This document shows positions 60,092 to 64,000 of a stretch of 64,000 nucleotides of DNA, piece by piece. The notes under the pieces are model-generated. The model was given only the letters and a program-made list of their open reading frames with translations. It did no database searches and was not told the DNA's origin. The stretch is from Nocardia cyriacigeorgica GUH-2 (GTDB taxonomy: Bacteria > Actinomycetota > Actinomycetes > Mycobacteriales > Mycobacteriaceae), in assembly GCF_000284035.1 (NCBI RefSeq), contig NC_016887.1, forward strand, positions 558,001-622,000, read 5' to 3'. The translations under genes and the position numbers were made by a program. Numbering within the stretch: position 1 is the first letter of the stretch; every line of letters begins with the position of its first letter.

Positions 60092-60793
60092 ATGAACGCT
60101 GAGCTGATCGTGTCGGTTTCCGGTATCCGGGACACCACCCGGGACGCGGCGATCGAGTTCGCCGCGGAGATGGATCGGCGTGACGTGCGGCTATCGCTGC
60201 TGGTGGCGCCCCGCCTGAAGGGCAAATATCGCCTGGTGAACGACCCGGCCACGCAGGCCTGGCTGCGTGGCCGCCGCGCCGCGGGCGACGCCATCGTCCT
60301 GCACGGCTACGACCAAGCCGCCACCAAACGCCGGCGCGCGGAATTCGCGACCCTGCCCAAACACGAGGCGCTGCTGCGGTTGACCGCCGCCGACCGGGTG
60401 CTCGAACAGGTCGGGCTGCGCACCCGGCTGTTCGCGGCGCCGCGCTGGGACGCCTCGGCGGGTGCGATCGCGGCCCTGCCGCAGGTGGGTTTCCGGCTCG
60501 CGCTCGGGCTGACCAGCATGCTCGACCTGGAACGCGATGTGGCTCAGAAGGCCAGGGTGTACGGGATCGGTGAGGGATTCCGGGCCGAGCCCTGGTGGTG
60601 TCGCGCGCTGGTGATGGGCGCGGCCCGCACCGCCCGGCGCGGTGGTGTGCTGCGGCTGGCCATCTCGGGTGCTCAGCTGAGCCGGCCCGGTCCGCGTCAG
60701 GCCATGCTCGACGCCGTCGACCTCGCCCTCTACCACGGTGCGGTCAGCGAGGTGTATCGCTGGGAACCGTTCACCGCGGCGCGGGCGGCATGA
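60092..60793 (+). CDS. DUF2334 polysaccharide-deacetylase-fold protein (Rv0784-like)
   Basis: A 233-residue protein with MNAELIVSVSGIRDTTRDAA at the start, IVLHGYDQ (HGY metal-site motif), TRLFAAPRWDASAGAIAALP and a C-terminal ALYHGAVSEVYRWE. The pattern belongs to DUF2334, a family related to NodB-type deacetylases. Substrate not known; no signal peptide. Position after ptrB matches Rv0784. Confidence 0.8.
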   Translation: MNAELIVSVSGIRDTTRDAAIEFAAEMDRRDVRLSLLVAPRLKGKYRLVNDPATQAWLRGRRAAGDAIVLHGYDQAATKRRRAEFATLPKHEALLRLTAADRVLEQVGLRTRLFAAPRWDASAGAIAALPQVGFRLALGLTSMLDLERDVAQKARVYGIGEGFRAEPWWCRALVMGAARTARRGGVLRLAISGAQLSRPGPRQAMLDAVDLALYHGAVSEVYRWEPFTAARAA

Positions 60794-61011
60794 GACGTCG
60801 CCGCCCCGAACCGGCGAACCAGGGGCGGCGACGTCTACGCTCGTGGTCACGATTTGGGTGATGGTTGCGCCCCGATAGCCCGAATCCGCCGGTTGGCCGC
60901 CCGGTCATGCCACAGTGGTCACGGCGGCGCGCTGTCGGCCGCTTCTTGATTGCTGGGTCGGATCGCGTCGAGTGGGCAGGAAGTGCGAGGACACGACGAG
61001 GTGAGACTGCC

Positions 61012-62370
61012 ATGACCTCCGATGACGCCCGCGTCACCGACCTGCGCAAACGGGTCGCCGAACAGATGCCGCAGGCGCGAGCCGATCTCGCCCAGCTGGT
61101 GGCCTTCAAATCGGTGGCCGACCCGCGGCAGTTCCCGGCCGAGGAATGCGAACGCGCCGCGCACTGGGTGGCCGATGCCTTCGCCGCGGTCGGGCTCACC
61201 AGGGTCGGGCTGCACGAAACTCCCGACGGCAGTAAGGCGGTGATCGCCTCGCGTCCGGCGCCGCCGGGTGCGCCGACGGTGTTGCTGTACTGCCACTACG
61301 ACGTGCAACCGCCGCTCGACGAAGCCGCCTGGCGCACGCCGGTGTGGGAACTCACCGAGAAGGACGGGCGCTGGTACGGGCGCGGTGCCGCCGACTGCAA
61401 GGGCAATATCGTCATGCACCTGACGGCGCTGCGGGCGCTGGGCACCGAGCTGCCGGTGGGGGTCACGCTGGTGGCCGAGGGGTCGGAGGAGCAGGGGACC
61501 GGCGGGCTGGAACGATTCGTGGAAGCGAATCCGCACCTGTTGCGGGCCGACGCGATCCTGGTGTGCGACAGCGGGAATTTCGCGGTCGGTGTGCCGACGT
61601 TCACCGAAACGCTGCGCGGCAACGTCAATGTGGTGGTGACCGTGGAAACCCTTGCCGGGCCGGTGCATTCGGGCATGTTCGGCGGGGCCGCGCCGGACGC
61701 GCTGGCGGCGTTGATCCGCTTGCTGGACTCGTTGCGCGACGAACACGGCAACACCACCGTCGACGGGCTGCGCGCCGACGAAACCTGGTCCGGCGTGCAG
61801 TATCCCGAGGATCAGTTCCGTACCGATGCCGGCGTGCTGTCCGGGGTCGGCCTGCTCGGTGACGGCACCGTGGCCGACATGCTGTGGGCGCGTCCGGCGC
61901 TCACCGTGCTCGGTGTCGACGCTCCGAAGGTGGTCGGCTCCGCGGCGGCCGTGCAGCCCATCGCCCGTGCTCGCCTCAACCTGCGCATACCGCCCGGCAC
62001 CGACCCGGCGAAGGCCCACGAGGCGCTGGTCGCGCACCTGAAAGCGCACACCCCGTGGCAGGCCAAACTCACCGTCGACCTCGAAGCCACCGGCGCCCCT
62101 TTCCGCTCCGGCAGCGGCGGCCCGGCCCGCACCGCCATGGAGTCGGCCCTCGCCGCCGCCTACGGCCGCCCCGCCACCACCCAGGGTCAAGGCGGCTCGA
62201 TCCCGCTGTGCAACGTCTTCGCCGACACCTACCCCGACGCCGAGATCATGCTCCTCGGCGTCGAAGAACCCCAGTGCCTGATCCACGCACCCAACGAGAG
62301 CGTCGACCCCACCGAAATCGAACACCTGGCGCTGGCCGAGGCGCTGTTTCTGGCCACCTACACCCGCTAG
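61012..62370 (+). CDS. M20-family zinc dipeptidase
   Basis: A 452-residue M20 metallopeptidase. Metal and catalytic residues are visible: YCHYDVQP (His, catalytic Asp), RGAADCKGN (bridging Asp), AEGSEEQGTG (catalytic and metal Glu), CDSGN and the C-terminal CLIHAPNESV. The dimerisation (lid) domain runs from about 190 to 300. It acts on dipeptides or acylated amino acids; exact substrate unknown. GAGGTGAG before ATG 61012 fixes the start, and the open frame before it has no similarity. Confidence 0.9.
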   Translation: MTSDDARVTDLRKRVAEQMPQARADLAQLVAFKSVADPRQFPAEECERAAHWVADAFAAVGLTRVGLHETPDGSKAVIASRPAPPGAPTVLLYCHYDVQPPLDEAAWRTPVWELTEKDGRWYGRGAADCKGNIVMHLTALRALGTELPVGVTLVAEGSEEQGTGGLERFVEANPHLLRADAILVCDSGNFAVGVPTFTETLRGNVNVVVTVETLAGPVHSGMFGGAAPDALAALIRLLDSLRDEHGNTTVDGLRADETWSGVQYPEDQFRTDAGVLSGVGLLGDGTVADMLWARPALTVLGVDAPKVVGSAAAVQPIARARLNLRIPPGTDPAKAHEALVAHLKAHTPWQAKLTVDLEATGAPFRSGSGGPARTAMESALAAAYGRPATTQGQGGSIPLCNVFADTYPDAEIMLLGVEEPQCLIHAPNESVDPTEIEHLALAEALFLATYTR

Positions 62371-62399
62371 CGGAGCATTGCCGCTGGGTGGATCTGCTG

Positions 62400-63044
62400 T
62401 CAGAGCTCGGCGGAATCTTCCGGTTCGATGACGCGGAATTCGGTTCCCGCCGGGCCCATTTCGGCGAGCCGGCCGAAGTAGATGCCCTGGGCTTCGGCGG
62501 CGATGATGCCGTAATGGATGGGGACGGCGGTGCGGGGAGCTACCGCGCGCAGGTAGTCGACGGCTTCGCTGATCTTCATCCACGGGGCGACGGCGGGCAG
62601 GGCGAGCACGCCGACGGGAGTGGGCGGCACCCACAGCGAATCGCCGGGATGCACCAGCTGGGCCGGGTCGTCGGGCGTGCCGAGCTGGAAGACGGTGTTG
62701 TCGATGACGGGGATCTCCGGATGGATGACGGCGTGACGTCCGCCGCCGCCGGTGATCCGCAACCCGTCCAGGTCGATGACATTGCCCGCGTGCACCGCCT
62801 CCCAGCGGCCGCCGCGCTGCTGCGCGGTCTGCGGGTCGCTGAACAGCCGGGCGTCCGGGTTGGCGTCGATGAGCGCTTCGATCCGGTTCGGGTCGATGTG
62901 GTCGGGATGCTGATGGGTGACCGCGATCGCGTCCAGGCCGGTGAGGCCCTCGAAACCGTGAGCGAAGGTGCCCGGATCGAACAGGATCCTTCTGCCGTGC
63001 AGTTCCACGAGGATGCAGGAATGACCGAAGTGGGCAATGCGCAT
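62400..63044 (-). CDS. Metallo-beta-lactamase-fold hydrolase (Rv0786c-like)
   Basis: A 214-residue MBL-fold protein of the UlaG-like type: MRIAHFGHSCILVELHGRRI, ILFDPGTF, THQHPDHID (His44, His46, Asp48, His49) and later VPIHYG. Substrate unknown. The neighbouring order, M20 peptidase then this gene reversed before purS, equals the Rv0786c-Rv0787A interval. Confidence 0.88.
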   Translation of the reverse strand: MRIAHFGHSCILVELHGRRILFDPGTFAHGFEGLTGLDAIAVTHQHPDHIDPNRIEALIDANPDARLFSDPQTAQQRGGRWEAVHAGNVIDLDGLRITGGGGRHAVIHPEIPVIDNTVFQLGTPDDPAQLVHPGDSLWVPPTPVGVLALPAVAPWMKISEAVDYLRAVAPRTAVPIHYGIIAAEAQGIYFGRLAEMGPAGTEFRVIEPEDSAEL

Positions 63045-63262
63045 ACGGCTACGTTAGGCGCCCGCGCGCATCCACTCCAGCGTCGCGGCGGACCGCCCCG
63101 GGCTTCGGCGAAGCGTGCCGGTCGCCACGGATGCGTATCCGGCGAAGCGACCGCTATGGGCCCCGCCACAGTGCGCCGCGCACACCCAACCCGGCACCGC
63201 GCCGGTCGCGCCCGCCAACTACGCTGTTCAGGTAACCCCCACCACCACTCGAGGAGCAACGC

Positions 63263-63499
63263 GTGGCACGAGTCGTCGTCGAGGTGATGCCGAAGGCCGA
63301 GATCCTGGATCCGCAGGGTCAGGCCATTGCCGGCGCACTTCCGCGCCTGGGATTCCAGGGAGTCTCGGACGTCCGGCAGGGCAAGCGATTCGAACTCGAG
63401 GTCGGCGATGACGTCAGCGACGACGAACTCGCGCAGATCGCGGAATCGCTGCTGGCCAACACCGTCATCGAGGAGTGGAAGGTGGTTCGGGTCTCATGA
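63263..63499 (+). CDS. purS: PurS, FGAM synthase small subunit
   Basis: A 78-residue PurS protein: [39 protein letters not shown] and [13 protein letters not shown]. It bridges PurQ and PurL in formylglycinamidine ribonucleotide synthase. GTG 63263 follows GAGGAG. It overlaps purQ by ATGA. Confidence 0.96.
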   Translation: MARVVVEVMPKAEILDPQGQAIAGALPRLGFQGVSDVRQGKRFELEVGDDVSDDELAQIAESLLANTVIEEWKVVRVS

Positions 63500-64000
63500 C
63501 TGCCCGGATCGGGGTCATCACCTTTCCCGGCACGCTCGATGACGTCGACGCCGCCCGCGCGGTCCGGCTGGCCGGCGCCGAGGCCGTCAGCCTCTGGCAT
63601 GCCGACGCCGATCTGAAGCAGGTCGACGCCGTCATCGTGCCCGGGGGGTTCTCCTACGGCGACTACCTGCGCGCCGGTGCCATCGCCCGGTTCGCGCCGG
63701 TCATGGGCGAGGTCGTGCGCGCCGCCGAGAACGGCATGCCGGTGCTCGGCATCTGCAACGGCTTCCAGGTGCTGTGCGAGGCGGGGCTGCTGCCCGGCGC
63801 GCTCACCCGCAACGAGGGCCTGCACTTCATCTGCCGCGACGAATGGTTGCGCGTGGACGCCGTGGACACCGCCTGGACCTCCCGCTACGAGCCGGGCGCC
63901 CAGATCCTGGTGCCGTTGAAGTCCGGCGAGGGCCGGTTCCAGGCCTCCGAAGCCGTGCTCGACGAGCTCGAGGGCGAGGGCCGCGTGGTGTTCCGCTACG
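63496..64000 (+). CDS. purQ: PurQ, FGAM synthase glutaminase subunit (partial, 3' end outside window)
   Basis: The first 168 residues of a class I glutamine amidotransferase. [40 protein letters not shown] and the nucleophile Cys in [15 protein letters not shown] are visible; the His-Glu pair lies beyond the window. It supplies ammonia to PurL. Start overlaps purS by four bases, so the subunits are translationally coupled. Confidence 0.95.
   Translation, partial: MTARIGVITFPGTLDDVDAARAVRLAGAEAVSLWHADADLKQVDAVIVPGGFSYGDYLRAGAIARFAPVMGEVVRAAENGMPVLGICNGFQVLCEAGLLPGALTRNEGLHFICRDEWLRVDAVDTAWTSRYEPGAQILVPLKSGEGRFQASEAVLDELEGEGRVVFRY

Overview
The window is about 64 kb of high-GC actinobacterial chromosome. 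Gene content, protein sequences and local order point to a mycolic-acid-bearing member of the Mycobacteriales, most likely Nocardia or a close relative. The evidence is a complete mce4 operon, cholesterol-catabolism genes in an order close to M. tuberculosis Rv3492c-Rv3553, an Ag85-type mycolyltransferase, a PhoPR pair and the conserved purB-ptrB-purS-purQ block. No tools were run. Names rest on recognised sequence motifs and remembered family members.

Region 1 (1-3,800) holds the end of the steroid ring C/D pathway: ipdB (cut by the window edge), ipdA and echA20 on the minus strand, divergent from two short-chain dehydrogenases. A KstR2-like operator lies between the two groups. Region 2 (3,800-7,800) is an insert absent from the mycobacterial arrangement: a secreted low-complexity repeat protein, an ImmA/IrrE-type metallopeptidase translationally coupled to a membrane protein, and an EspR-like DNA-binding protein. 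Region 3 (8,070-25,570) is a large KstR-type sterol side-chain regulon: fadA5/cyp125, a five-gene minus-strand operon (DUF35, ltp4, ltp3, an LLM oxidoreductase, an NTF2-like protein), an Rv3520c-like F420 oxidoreductase, a truncated AMP-binding protein, a SigG-like sigma factor, a VOC protein, echA19/fadD19, fadE26-fadE27, fdxD and hsd4A. Region 4 (25,868-36,266) is the mce4 sterol importer operon, ten genes from yrbE4A to mam4B, with four-base stop/start overlaps at every junction from mce4A onward. Import, side-chain activation and oxidation, and the last ring steps are therefore all encoded here. KstR-type 14-bp operators precede most of the transcription units. At three of them the operator overlaps a TANNNT -10 box placed exactly seven bases before a GTG start, which implies leaderless, operator-occluded transcripts.

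Region 5 (36,300-41,300) is a mobile-element landing zone beside tRNA-Thr(TGT). It holds a small Rpn-tail-like ORF, a large XRE regulator, a small resolvase-like protein, and a tnpB gene (RNA-guided nuclease family) split by an IS256-family element. The insertion has a 9-bp target duplication, and removing it restores a 385-codon tnpB with all RuvC residues. Region 6 (41,400-49,300) holds an orphan MbtH protein, an alpha/beta hydrolase, otsA, and phoP-phoR preceded by four 7-mers at exact 11-bp periodicity that resemble the mycobacterial PhoP box. A methyltransferase, a HIT protein and a PH-domain protein follow. Region 7 (49,500-64,000) is housekeeping: purD, an M23 peptidase with an internal RPTRxDV repeat, an aspB-type aminotransferase, a TetR regulator, purB, a second HIT protein, a mycolyltransferase, oligopeptidase B, a DUF2334 protein, an M20 peptidase, a metallo-beta-lactamase-fold protein, purS and purQ (cut by the window edge).
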